A DNA stretch of 64,000 bases, taken from positions 1 through 64,000 of the forward strand of contig CALALX010000028.1 in NCBI GenBank assembly GCA_937925635.1. The letters run 5' to 3'. Position 1 is the first letter of the stretch; each line of letters begins with the position of its first letter. Below, piece by piece: positions 23,973 through 31,594 of the stretch. A program made the position numbers and the translations under genes. The notes below the pieces were generated by a model that saw nothing but the letters and a program-made list of their open reading frames with translations, made no database searches and had not been told where the DNA came from. This DNA is from an uncultured Caulobacter sp. (GTDB lineage: Bacteria; Pseudomonadota; Alphaproteobacteria; Caulobacterales; Caulobacteraceae).

Positions 23973-25157
23973 CTAGTCGGCGGCGCCCGTCCGCAGCGCT
24001 TTGAGGTGGGCGCGGCGCGCGCGACGGCGCAGCCACATGACCGTGCCGGTGACGCCCAACAGCGGTGGGGCAACGCCGGTCAGGAAGACCAGCAGCTGCC
24101 ACAGGAAGGGCATCTCCTGGCCGTCGTGGAGCCGCCGCATGAGACGCGACAACTCATCCGGCCGGGCGGGAGCGCCCGCTCCCGGGCCGCCGGCCCGGCG
24201 CTCCTTCGCGACCTGTCCATCCTTGTCGGAGACCTGGACGGTCGCCGGAGGGCTGTCGGGGCCGGTTTCGAACTGTACGCGCCAGGCCGCGCGCCTGCCT
24301 TCGGTCGGCAGGCTGACGGAGGCGACCGGCAGGCCCGGCTTCTCGGCCATCGCGGCGGCCAGGACCGCGTCGATCGGCTGGGCGGGATCGGCCAGCGGGG
24401 CCGGCGGGACTGGGCGCGGCGGGCGGGGCCCCTTCTGCCATTCGGCGACTCCGAACAGCGCGCGGCTCGTCTCCGGGAAGGAGATGTAGACGCCGGTCAG
24501 GGACACGACGAGCAGCGGGATCAGCACCCAGAAGCCGAACATGTGGTGCAGGTTGGTCAGGGTCGACGGCGACCGTCGCCAGCGCATCGCCTTCACCACG
24601 GCCCCGTTACGCGGCCACCAGAGCCAGAGCCCGGTCAGGCAGGAGACGGTCATCGCCCAGCCCATCCAGCCGACGATCTTGCGGCCCACGCCCGGCGCGG
24701 TGATCAGAAGGCCGCCGTGGAGGCGATGCATGACGTTGATCAGCTCGTTGCGGGTGTTGGCGGTGTCCAGCACCTTGCCGGTCCCCGGGTCGATCCAGGC
24801 GGTCAGCTGGGACGGCCGCTGGCCCGGCTTCAGGAGCTCTCCGTTCAGGCGCGCCGAGGCGATCACGGGACCGTCGCCGTCTTCGGGCATGCGCAGTTGA
24901 CTCACCGTGGCGCGGTCGCCGAAGGCGTCGCGGGCGGAAGCCAGCAGCGCGGACGGCGCCCTGGCCGGCCCCTCGGTGGTCTCGAAGCGGTGAGGATGGA
25001 TCAGTTCGTCGAGGGGGTCATGCCAGACCAGCAGGGCGCCGGAGATCCCGATCGGGACCAGCAGCACGAACAGGCCCACGCCGATCCAGAGATGGACGTC
25101 GAGCCAGAAGCGGCGCAGGCGGCCGAGCACGGACTGAGTCAAAGGCTGGACCCCCAA
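23973..25157 (-). CDS. PepSY-associated transmembrane protein
   Basis: A 394-residue inner-membrane protein of the PepSY_TM family found beside siderophore receptors, proposed to act as a ferric or siderophore reductase. The first membrane segment (about 18-45: VHLWIGVGLFVLLVPIGISGALLVW) leads to a periplasmic PepSY region; further segments are near 145-170, 185-215 and 345-370. Family histidines are visible in DVHLWIG, MHRLHGGLL and LHHMFGF, possible heme ligands. The 113-base gap to the downstream receptor contains the Fur-box candidate. Confidence 0.88.
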   Translation of the reverse strand: MGVQPLTQSVLGRLRRFWLDVHLWIGVGLFVLLVPIGISGALLVWHDPLDELIHPHRFETTEGPARAPSALLASARDAFGDRATVSQLRMPEDGDGPVIASARLNGELLKPGQRPSQLTAWIDPGTGKVLDTANTRNELINVMHRLHGGLLITAPGVGRKIVGWMGWAMTVSCLTGLWLWWPRNGAVVKAMRWRRSPSTLTNLHHMFGFWVLIPLLVVSLTGVYISFPETSRALFGVAEWQKGPRPPRPVPPAPLADPAQPIDAVLAAAMAEKPGLPVASVSLPTEGRRAAWRVQFETGPDSPPATVQVSDKDGQVAKERRAGGPGAGAPARPDELSRLMRRLHDGQEMPFLWQLLVFLTGVAPPLLGVTGTVMWLRRRARRAHLKALRTGAAD

Positions 25158-25264
25158 ACGTAACTGGTCATCGCGGTAGCGTTCTTGCGACGCAAACGCA
25201 AGTGGGCGTCTTGACCGCCAGGGTCGACGAGCCTAGCCGGAAGCCGCAAGCAGGGAGGACGTCC

Positions 25265-25726
25265 ATGGGCTTCACGCTGGACCCGGTGGGTCATGTCCGC
25301 GGCGGACGGACCGATGCCGTCGACGACGACTGGGGCCCGGAGCGAGCCCGCATCGAGCTCGACCCCGCGCGGTTCACGCCCGAGAGCCTGTTCGGCCTCA
25401 CCGACTTCTCCCATGCCGAGATCGTCTTCGTGTTCGACCGCATCACCGAGGCGGAGATCACGACCGGCGCCCGCCATCCGAGAGGCCGTCAGGACTGGCC
25501 GTTGGTCGGCATCTTCGCCCAGCGCGGCCGAAACCGGCCAAACCGCCTCGGCGTCTCCGTCTGCCGCGTGGTCGCGGTCGATGGCCTGGCCGTCGATGTC
25601 GAGGGGCTGGACGCCATCGACGGCACGCCGGTGCTCGACATCAAGCCGGTCATGGCCGAGTTCCTGCCGCGGGGCGACATCCGCCAGCCGGCCTGGTCCA
25701 GCGATCTGATGGAAGGCTACTGGTGA
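25265..25726 (+). CDS. trmO: TrmO-type tRNA t6A37 methyltransferase
   Basis: A 153-residue protein of the TsaA/YaeB/TrmO family, which uses SAM to N6-methylate threonylcarbamoyl-adenosine at position 37 of some tRNAs. Recognisable blocks are the start LDPVGHVRGG, GLTDFSHAEIVFVFD, WPLVGIFAQRGRNRPNRLGVS and LDAIDGTPVLDIKPV. The E. coli enzyme has an extra C-terminal domain that is absent here, which is common in alphaproteobacteria. ATG 25265 has GGGAGG 6-7 bases upstream. It overlaps the next gene by GTGA. Confidence 0.85.
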   Translation: MGFTLDPVGHVRGGRTDAVDDDWGPERARIELDPARFTPESLFGLTDFSHAEIVFVFDRITEAEITTGARHPRGRQDWPLVGIFAQRGRNRPNRLGVSVCRVVAVDGLAVDVEGLDAIDGTPVLDIKPVMAEFLPRGDIRQPAWSSDLMEGYW

Positions 25727-26862
25727 GGCGGCCGCTGGAGGGCGTCCGCGTCCTGACCATCGAGCACTTCGGGGCCGGCCCCTACGCCACCCTGCTGATG
25801 GCCGAGCTTGGCGCCGAAGTGATCAAGATCGAGAGCCCGTCACTGGGCGGCGACGCCTCGCGGCCGACCGGCCCGTTCCTGCTCGGCGAGCACGACAGCC
25901 AGTATTTCCAGACCTTCTCCCGCTCCAAGAAGAGCGCCGCCGTGGAGCTGAAGACTCATCAGGGCCGCGCCGACTTCGAACGGCTGGTGAAGACCGCCGA
26001 CGCGGTCGTGAACAATCTGCGCGGAGACCAGCCCGTGAAGTTGGGCCTGACGCATGACGCGCTGAAGGCCGTGAACCCGGCGATCGTCTGCGGCCACCTG
26101 TCGGCCTACGGCCGCGGCAACAGCCGCGAGGGCTGGCCCGGCTACGACTATCCGATGCAAGCCGAATGCGGGCTGATGAGCCTGACCGGCGAGCCGGACG
26201 GTCCCCCGACCCGCATGGGCGTGTCGATCATCGACTTCATGTCGGGCGCCACCTTCGCCTTCGGCGTGGTCTCGGCCATCCTGTCGGCGCGGACCACGGG
26301 CCACGGCTGCGACGTCGATGTCTCGCTGTTCGATGTCGCCCTGCACCAGCTCAGCTACCCGGCCATCTGGGCGATGAACGAGGGCCACGCCACCCAGCGC
26401 CTGCCGAACGGCGCCCATCCCTCGCTGGCGCCGGTGCAGCGGGTCCGCACCGCCGACGGCTTCGGACAACTGATGTGCATGACCCAGAAGTTCTGGGACG
26501 AACTGTGCGCCCTGACCGACCGCTCCGATCTGGCCGCTGATCCGCGCTTCGCCGACCTCGCCGCCCGCCACGCCAATCTGCCGGCCCTGACGGAGGCGAT
26601 CGACGCCCTGTTCGCGACGCGCACCAATGCGGACTGGACCGCCCTGCTCGCGGGCCGGGTTCCGTTCGGGCCGGTGAACAGCCTCATCGAGGCCCTGGAC
26701 AATCCCTTCGTCGCGGAGGTGGCCATGCGCGACATCGTCGACCACCCCGACCGGCCCCAGGGCCTGCACATGCTGGCCGCGCCGGTGAAGATCGACGGCC
26801 TGCGGATGCCCGGGCGGCGCTCGCCAAAGCTCGGCGAGCACACCGACGACCTGCTCGGCTAG
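25723..26862 (+). CDS. CaiB/BaiF family CoA transferase
   Basis: A 379-residue class III CoA transferase or racemase. The N-terminal block VRVLTIEHFGAGPYATLLMAELGAEVIKIE is typical, and RSKKSAAVELKTHQGRADFERLVKTADAVVNNLR follows. The catalytic Asp region GVSIIDFMSGATFAFGVVSA and a C-terminal GRRSPKLGEHTDDLL complete the family. Substrate acids cannot be assigned. The start is GTG, overlapping the trmO stop. Its stop shares a single CTAG with the convergent purC stop. Confidence 0.88.
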   Translation: MRRPLEGVRVLTIEHFGAGPYATLLMAELGAEVIKIESPSLGGDASRPTGPFLLGEHDSQYFQTFSRSKKSAAVELKTHQGRADFERLVKTADAVVNNLRGDQPVKLGLTHDALKAVNPAIVCGHLSAYGRGNSREGWPGYDYPMQAECGLMSLTGEPDGPPTRMGVSIIDFMSGATFAFGVVSAILSARTTGHGCDVDVSLFDVALHQLSYPAIWAMNEGHATQRLPNGAHPSLAPVQRVRTADGFGQLMCMTQKFWDELCALTDRSDLAADPRFADLAARHANLPALTEAIDALFATRTNADWTALLAGRVPFGPVNSLIEALDNPFVAEVAMRDIVDHPDRPQGLHMLAAPVKIDGLRMPGRRSPKLGEHTDDLLG

Positions 26863-27767
26863 ACGGCGAGCTCCTCGCCGGTCATGCGCCGGTAGAGATC
26901 GAGGTAGCGGGCCGACATGGCGTCGATCACCGCCTGGGGCAGCGGCGGCGGCGGCGCCTCGCCGTTCCAGCGGCCGGCGGCCCTTTCGCCGTCGAGGTAG
27001 TCTCGCAAAGGCTGCTTGTCGAAGCTCGGCGGAACCTCGCCGACGCTCCAGCCGCCCGCCGGCCAGTAGCGGGAGCTGTCCGGCGTCATGACCTCGTCGA
27101 TCAGCACCACCCGGCCGTCCGCGTCCTGGCCGAATTCGAACTTGGTGTCGGCCAGCACCAGGCCGCGCTCGGCCGCCGCCGCGCGGCCGGCCTCGTAGAC
27201 CTCGCGCGCCCGGCGTTCGAGCTCGCGAGCCAGGGGCTCGCCGATCAGCTCCGCCATCCGCGAGACAGGGATGTTCTCGTCATGGCCCGTCTCGGCCTTG
27301 GTCGCGGGGCTGAACACCGGCGGATCGAGCCGTTCGCTCTGGCGCAGGCCCGCCGGCAGCGGCTCGCCGGCCAGCGTGCCGGTCGCCGCGTACTCCTTCC
27401 AGGCCGAGCCCGAAAGGTAGCCGCGCACGACGCATTCGATCGGGACCACCGCCACCCGACGGCACAGGGTCGCCCGCCCCTCGATCTGGTCGCGATGCGC
27501 GGCGACCGCCGGAACCGCGGCGATGATCTCGTCGGCGTCGACCGACAGCATGTGGTGCTCGACCGGCAGCCGGCGGAACCACCAGGCGCTCAGCTGGGTC
27601 AGCACAGCGCCCTTGTGCGGCACCGGCTCGGCCATGACCACGTCGAAGGCGCTGACCCGGTCAGTGGCGATCAGCAGCAGGCGGTCCTCGCCCACGGCGT
27701 AGATGTCGCGCACCTTGCCCCGGCCGACGAGCGGCAGCGGCAGATCGCTTCGGGTCAGCAGGGTCAC
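26859..27767 (-). CDS. purC: SAICAR synthetase PurC, long type
   Basis: Catalyses ATP-dependent joining of aspartate to CAIR in purine synthesis. The 302-residue length fits the long (yeast ADE1-like) type rather than the roughly 240-residue bacterial type usually found in pur operons. Motifs: GKVRDIYAVGEDRLLLIATDRVSAFD at the N-terminus, VECVVRGYLSGSAWKEY in the middle, DTKFEFG and LIDEVMTPDSSRYW later. The start is GTG with AGGAG six bases upstream. It stands away from other purine genes, so it may be a second copy (inference). Confidence 0.92.
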   Translation of the reverse strand: MTLLTRSDLPLPLVGRGKVRDIYAVGEDRLLLIATDRVSAFDVVMAEPVPHKGAVLTQLSAWWFRRLPVEHHMLSVDADEIIAAVPAVAAHRDQIEGRATLCRRVAVVPIECVVRGYLSGSAWKEYAATGTLAGEPLPAGLRQSERLDPPVFSPATKAETGHDENIPVSRMAELIGEPLARELERRAREVYEAGRAAAAERGLVLADTKFEFGQDADGRVVLIDEVMTPDSSRYWPAGGWSVGEVPPSFDKQPLRDYLDGERAAGRWNGEAPPPPLPQAVIDAMSARYLDLYRRMTGEELAV

Positions 27768-27776
27768 GCGTTTCTC

Positions 27777-29030
27777 CTAGAGGGTCTTGCGCAGGTCGGC
27801 CCAGGCATTGGCCAGTTCGTCGCGATGTCCGGGGTCGGCGACGGCGATCAGGGCCTCGGCCCGACCGTCCAGCGTCAGGCCGCGCAGGTCGGCCACGCCA
27901 TGCTCGGTGATCACCAGCCCGACGTCGGCGCGGGTCACCGAAACCGCCGTCTGCGGCAGCCGCGGAACGATGCGGGTGACGGCGCCGCCCTTGGCCGAGG
28001 CGGGCAGCGCCAGGATCGGCAGCCCGCCCTCCGATAGCCGCGCCCCGCGCAGGAAGTCGGTCAGGCCGCCCGTGCCGGAAATCTGCCGCCCGCCCTGGAA
28101 CTCGGCGTTGGCCTGGCCGAACAGATCGACCTCCAGCGCCGAGTTGACGGCGACCAGCTTCGGAATCGCCGCCAGGGTCCGGACGTCATGGGTGAACCCG
28201 GACGGCTCGAACCGGATACGCTCGTCCGAGCCGCAGAGGGCGTAGAGCGCGGCGTCCCCCGCCGCCAGGCCGGTGACCACCTCGGTCAGCGCGCCGCTGT
28301 CCAGCGCCGCCCGCAGCGGCCCGGCCACCATGCCGGAGTGAATCCTCAGGCCTTTCATGCCCTCCAGCGCGGCCACGGCCGCGACCCCGGCCTTGCCCAG
28401 GCCGAACTGCACCGAGGCGCCGGGCGTCAGCAGCGCCTGCAGATGCGCCTTGATGCGATCGAAGGCCGGATCGAGCGTCCCGGCCTCGTAGGTCAGCAGC
28501 GGCGTGTCGTCTTCGGCGACGAGGTCGAAGTCCGCGATATCGAAGACCGGTCCCTGCACGCGCGGCATGTTGGGATTGACGATGGCGACCTTGAACACGC
28601 CCGGGCGGTGGATGACGGCCGGCGCCAGGTCGGAGGCCACGCCCAGCGACACGGTCCCCTCGGCGTCCGGCGGGCTGACCACGAAGACGGCGGCCTCGAG
28701 GGGCGTCGTTTCCAGCCAGCCGAACGCCTGGAACCAGGTCATCGGCCGCAACGCGAACCTTCCGGCCTCGAAGCTCGGCCGCCAGTCGCCGGATAGGAAG
28801 GTCCCTTCGGCCCGCGCCGTCGCGTGCAGCGCCGCCCAGTCGGTGCGGTTGATGCCGGGCACGGGGGCGCCGACGAAGGTCAGGCCGGCGGCCAGCTCGG
28901 GTTCGCGCCGGAACGCTTCCTTAAGGCCGAGCGGTTCGCCCGGACCGCCCGGAATGAAGAGTCGCCCGCCCGTTTGATTCAGGCGTGAGGCGAGTTCTCG
29001 GGCTACGTTGTCAATCGAGACGCGAATCAC
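27777..29030 (-). CDS. acetyl-CoA hydrolase/transferase family protein
   Basis: A 417-residue member of the acetyl-CoA hydrolase/4-hydroxybutyrate CoA-transferase family (class I-type CoA transferase). The catalytic Glu is in NSALEVDLFGQAN, followed by GGLTDFLRGA; VITEHGVADLRGLTLDGRAEALI is the expected C-terminal block. It starts at GTG 29030 with GAGG upstream and ends 9 bases before purC on the same strand. Likely roles are acetate/succinate CoA transfer or CoA-ester hydrolysis; sequence alone does not decide. Confidence 0.87.
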   Translation of the reverse strand: MIRVSIDNVARELASRLNQTGGRLFIPGGPGEPLGLKEAFRREPELAAGLTFVGAPVPGINRTDWAALHATARAEGTFLSGDWRPSFEAGRFALRPMTWFQAFGWLETTPLEAAVFVVSPPDAEGTVSLGVASDLAPAVIHRPGVFKVAIVNPNMPRVQGPVFDIADFDLVAEDDTPLLTYEAGTLDPAFDRIKAHLQALLTPGASVQFGLGKAGVAAVAALEGMKGLRIHSGMVAGPLRAALDSGALTEVVTGLAAGDAALYALCGSDERIRFEPSGFTHDVRTLAAIPKLVAVNSALEVDLFGQANAEFQGGRQISGTGGLTDFLRGARLSEGGLPILALPASAKGGAVTRIVPRLPQTAVSVTRADVGLVITEHGVADLRGLTLDGRAEALIAVADPGHRDELANAWADLRKTL

Positions 29031-29124
29031 GTCATCCTCGGTTCAGATGACGCCTGCAACCGTACGCGGCGTCTGCGTGTTCAGTGCCTTGAATGCCCGA
29101 CCGTCGGGAGCACCTGGAAGCGTC

Positions 29125-29241
29125 ATGAGAAGTTCGGTCGACCATCCCTATGACGTCCTGCGGCCGTTCCTGTGGATCGCCGCCGCGAGCTTCGCGACCG
29201 GCTTCCTGGGTTACCTCAGCTATCACGGGATGCCCTTCTAG
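29125..29241 (+). CDS. very small predicted membrane protein (38 aa)
   Basis: ATG 29125 follows a GGAAG ribosome site by about 5 bases and opens a 38-residue frame: a polar N-terminus (MRSSVDHPYDVLRPF), one hydrophobic segment (LWIAAASFATGFLGYL) and a short SYHGMPF tail. Its stop and the stop of the convergent dut gene share one CTAG, exactly as at two clear gene pairs in this window, which supports it being a real gene. I do not recognise the family. Confidence 0.5.
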   Translation: MRSSVDHPYDVLRPFLWIAAASFATGFLGYLSYHGMPF

Positions 29242-29693
29242 GCCGCTCCGGTCGAGCCGAAGCCGCCGGCCCCTCGCGCCGTTTCCTCCAGACTCGCGAC
29301 CTCCTGCCATTGCGCCGAAGCGACCGGCGCGATGACCAGCTGGGCGATACGGTCGCCCCGGCGGATGACGAAGTCCTCCTCGCCCAGATTGATCAGGATC
29401 ACCTTCACCTCGCCGCGATAGTCGGCGTCGATGGTGCCCGGCGTGTTGAGGCAGGTGATCCCGGCCTTGGCCGCCAGGCCCGAACGCGGTCGCACCTGGG
29501 CCTCAAAGCCGGCCGGAACGGCGAAGGCCAGCCCCGTCGGAACCATGGCCCGGGCCATCGGCTTGAGCGTCAGGGACTGATGCTCGGGAACCGCCGCGCG
29601 GAGATCCATGCCGGCCGCCAGCACGGTTTCATAGGCCGGCAGCGGAAGGCCTTCGGCATGCGGCAGGCGGGTGATGGGAATGGTCGGGGTCAC
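29238..29693 (-). CDS. dut: deoxyuridine triphosphatase (dUTPase)
   Basis: Hydrolyses dUTP to dUMP, which keeps uracil out of DNA and feeds thymidylate synthesis. The trimeric dUTPase motifs are in order: AAGMDLRAA, RPRSGLAAKAGI, NTPGTIDADYRGEV, RRGDRIAQLVI and the C-terminal GAGGFGSTG P-loop-like motif. The 151 residues match the family. The start is GTG overlapping the coaBC stop, a dut-coaBC linkage also seen in many other bacteria. Confidence 0.96.
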   Translation of the reverse strand: MTPTIPITRLPHAEGLPLPAYETVLAAGMDLRAAVPEHQSLTLKPMARAMVPTGLAFAVPAGFEAQVRPRSGLAAKAGITCLNTPGTIDADYRGEVKVILINLGEEDFVIRRGDRIAQLVIAPVASAQWQEVASLEETARGAGGFGSTGAA

Positions 29694-30886
29694 GCCAGGG
29701 CCTCCGCGATGCGGGCGGCCAGCCTGGCGCCCACCGCCTCCTTGGCGTCGCGCGTCCAGCGCTCGACGCCGTCCTTCGAAATCAGCAGCACCGCGTTCTC
29801 GGCCCCGCCCATGACGCCCGGCTCGGTGACGTCGTTGGCGACGATCCAGTCGCAGTGCTTGCGCGCCAGCTTGGCCTTGGCGTGCAGCTCCACATCGTTG
29901 GTCTCGGCCGCGAAGCCGACGACAAGCTTCGGCCTGCGCGGGGTGTCAGCGGCGAGGGTCGCCAGGATGTCCGGGTTCTCGACCAACCTGAGCTCGGGCG
30001 GGCCGTCCTTGCCCTTCTTGAGCTTGACGCCGAACGTCTCGTCGGGACGCCAGTCGGCGACCGCGGCCACGCAGACGGCGGCGTCGGCCGGCAAGGCGGC
30101 GTCACAGGCGGCCAGCATCTCTCGCGCCGACTCCACGTCGACGCGCTCGACGCCCGGCGGCGTCGGCAGGCTGACCGGCCCGGCCACCAGGGTCACCCGC
30201 GCGCCCAGCGCCGCGAGGCCGGCGGCGATCGCGAAGCCCTGGCGACCGCTTGAGCGATTGGTCAGCAGACGCACCGGATCCAGCGCCTCCGCCGTCGGGC
30301 CGGCGGTGACCAGCACGTGCCTTCCGGCCAGCGGGCGTCCGTTCGGCCCGTCCAGCATGGCCATCACCGTTTCGAAGATCGCCTGGGGCTCGGCCATCCG
30401 GCCGGGGCCGAACTCGCCGCAGGCCATGGCCCCCTCGTCCGGGCCGACGAAGGCGACGCCGTCGCCACGAAGGGTCTGCAGGTTTCGCTGGGTGGCCGCG
30501 TGCTCCCACATGCGCACGTTCATGGCCGGCGCCATCAGCACCGCCTTGTCGGTTGCCAACAGGGTGGTGGAGGCCAGGTCGCCGGCGATGCCGTGCGCCG
30601 CCTTGGCCATCAGATCCGCCGTCGCCGGCGCCACGACCACCAGGTCGGCCGAGCGGCTGAGCTCGATGTGGCCCATCTCCGCTTCGTCGGTCAGGGAAAA
30701 GAGGTCGCTGTAGACCTTGTCCTCGGCCAGGGCCGACAAGGACAGGGGGGTAACGAACTCGGCGCCCGCCTTCGTCAGGATAGGCCGCACGCCGACGCCC
30801 GCCTTGCGCAGCAGTCGGGTCAGCTCCAGCGCCTTGTAGGCCGCTATGCCGCCGCCGACGATCAGAAGAACCCGCCGCTCGCCCAA
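29690..30886 (-). CDS. coaBC: bifunctional phosphopantothenoylcysteine decarboxylase/phosphopantothenate-cysteine ligase
   Basis: Makes 4'-phosphopantetheine for coenzyme A. The N-terminal flavin-binding CoaC half (residues 1-185) has VGGGIAAYKALELTRLLRKAG, the AMNVRMWEHAAT block and ACGEFGPGRMAEP with the active-site Cys. The CoaB half (190-398) has LVTAGPTAEALDPVRLLTNRSSGRQGFAIA. The start is TTG at 30886 with GAGGA seven bases upstream. Next to a divergent lipoprotein gene, with dut downstream. Confidence 0.94.
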   Translation of the reverse strand: MGERRVLLIVGGGIAAYKALELTRLLRKAGVGVRPILTKAGAEFVTPLSLSALAEDKVYSDLFSLTDEAEMGHIELSRSADLVVVAPATADLMAKAAHGIAGDLASTTLLATDKAVLMAPAMNVRMWEHAATQRNLQTLRGDGVAFVGPDEGAMACGEFGPGRMAEPQAIFETVMAMLDGPNGRPLAGRHVLVTAGPTAEALDPVRLLTNRSSGRQGFAIAAGLAALGARVTLVAGPVSLPTPPGVERVDVESAREMLAACDAALPADAAVCVAAVADWRPDETFGVKLKKGKDGPPELRLVENPDILATLAADTPRRPKLVVGFAAETNDVELHAKAKLARKHCDWIVANDVTEPGVMGGAENAVLLISKDGVERWTRDAKEAVGARLAARIAEALA

Positions 30887-31008
30887 ACCGCGTCCTCGCT
30901 TCAGAGCCAGCCCGCTCCTTAAGGCGCGGGCGGGCGCTGGACAACCGGATCGACTTGTGTTCCTAGTTCGTTCGATTTTCTCGTCAGGGTAGCGAAACGG
31001 GTGATTTC

Positions 31009-31566
31009 ATGATTAGATTGATCTACGGTCCGGCCCTGGCTGCGGGACTGGGCCTGCTGGTCGGGGCCTGCGACGGCGGCGCCTCGGCGGTCCCCGTACA
31101 AAAAACGCGGGCGGTTGAGGTCGCGCCTGCGCCCACGCTGACGTCAAGCGATGGACCGGCGGAGACGGCCCGCCCGTCCGCGGCGGGCCGCGCGGCGGTT
31201 CCCACCCTCGACGGCCGGCCGATGTGGTCGGCGACGCGACGTTTCACCGCCGAGCAGAACGCCCGCCGGGCCTACGACCGCAACGGCGCCGCGTTCGACG
31301 CTCGATCGGTCGACGCCTTCGTGCGGAAGACGCATGCCTTCGTCTCGAAGCCGCCGCGCGGCGCGCTGACCTTCCAGCGCGGCAATGGCGACACGCTGAT
31401 CTACGATCCGGCCGGCAACGTCTTCGCCATCGTCACCCGCGAGGGCGCGCCGCGCACGATGTTCAAGCCGGACGAGGGCATGGCCTACTGGGAGAAGGTC
31501 AAGGCCCAGGAAGCCGCGCGGACCACGACTCGGCGGACCGGCGGCGGCATCGGCGAGGAAGGCTGA
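31009..31566 (+). CDS. putative lipoprotein with a secreted-toxin-like C-terminal module
   Basis: A 185-residue protein of unproven function. The leader ends in LVGAC (Cys21), a likely lipobox. A low-complexity Pro/Ala/Thr linker (25-70) follows. The C-terminal part (75-160) reads TRRFTAEQNARRAYDRNG, DAFVRKTHAFV, then GDTLIYDPAGNVFAIVT and APRTMFKPDEGMAYW. This last stretch resembles short modules at the ends of some secreted polymorphic toxins and phage-type proteins, but I cannot name the family with confidence. It is monocistronic, between divergent coaBC and convergent ubiB. No immunity gene is evident. Confidence 0.6.
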   Translation: MIRLIYGPALAAGLGLLVGACDGGASAVPVQKTRAVEVAPAPTLTSSDGPAETARPSAAGRAAVPTLDGRPMWSATRRFTAEQNARRAYDRNGAAFDARSVDAFVRKTHAFVSKPPRGALTFQRGNGDTLIYDPAGNVFAIVTREGAPRTMFKPDEGMAYWEKVKAQEAARTTTRRTGGGIGEEG

Positions 31567-31594
31567 GGGAAACGCGAGGACGAGCGGGGTCGGA

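Noticed and set aside
25184..25202. CTTGCG/CGCAAG inverted pair as a second Fur box before the PepSY gene
   Set aside because: The arms are 6 bp with a GC-rich centre unlike the AT-rich Fur core; kept only as a remark.
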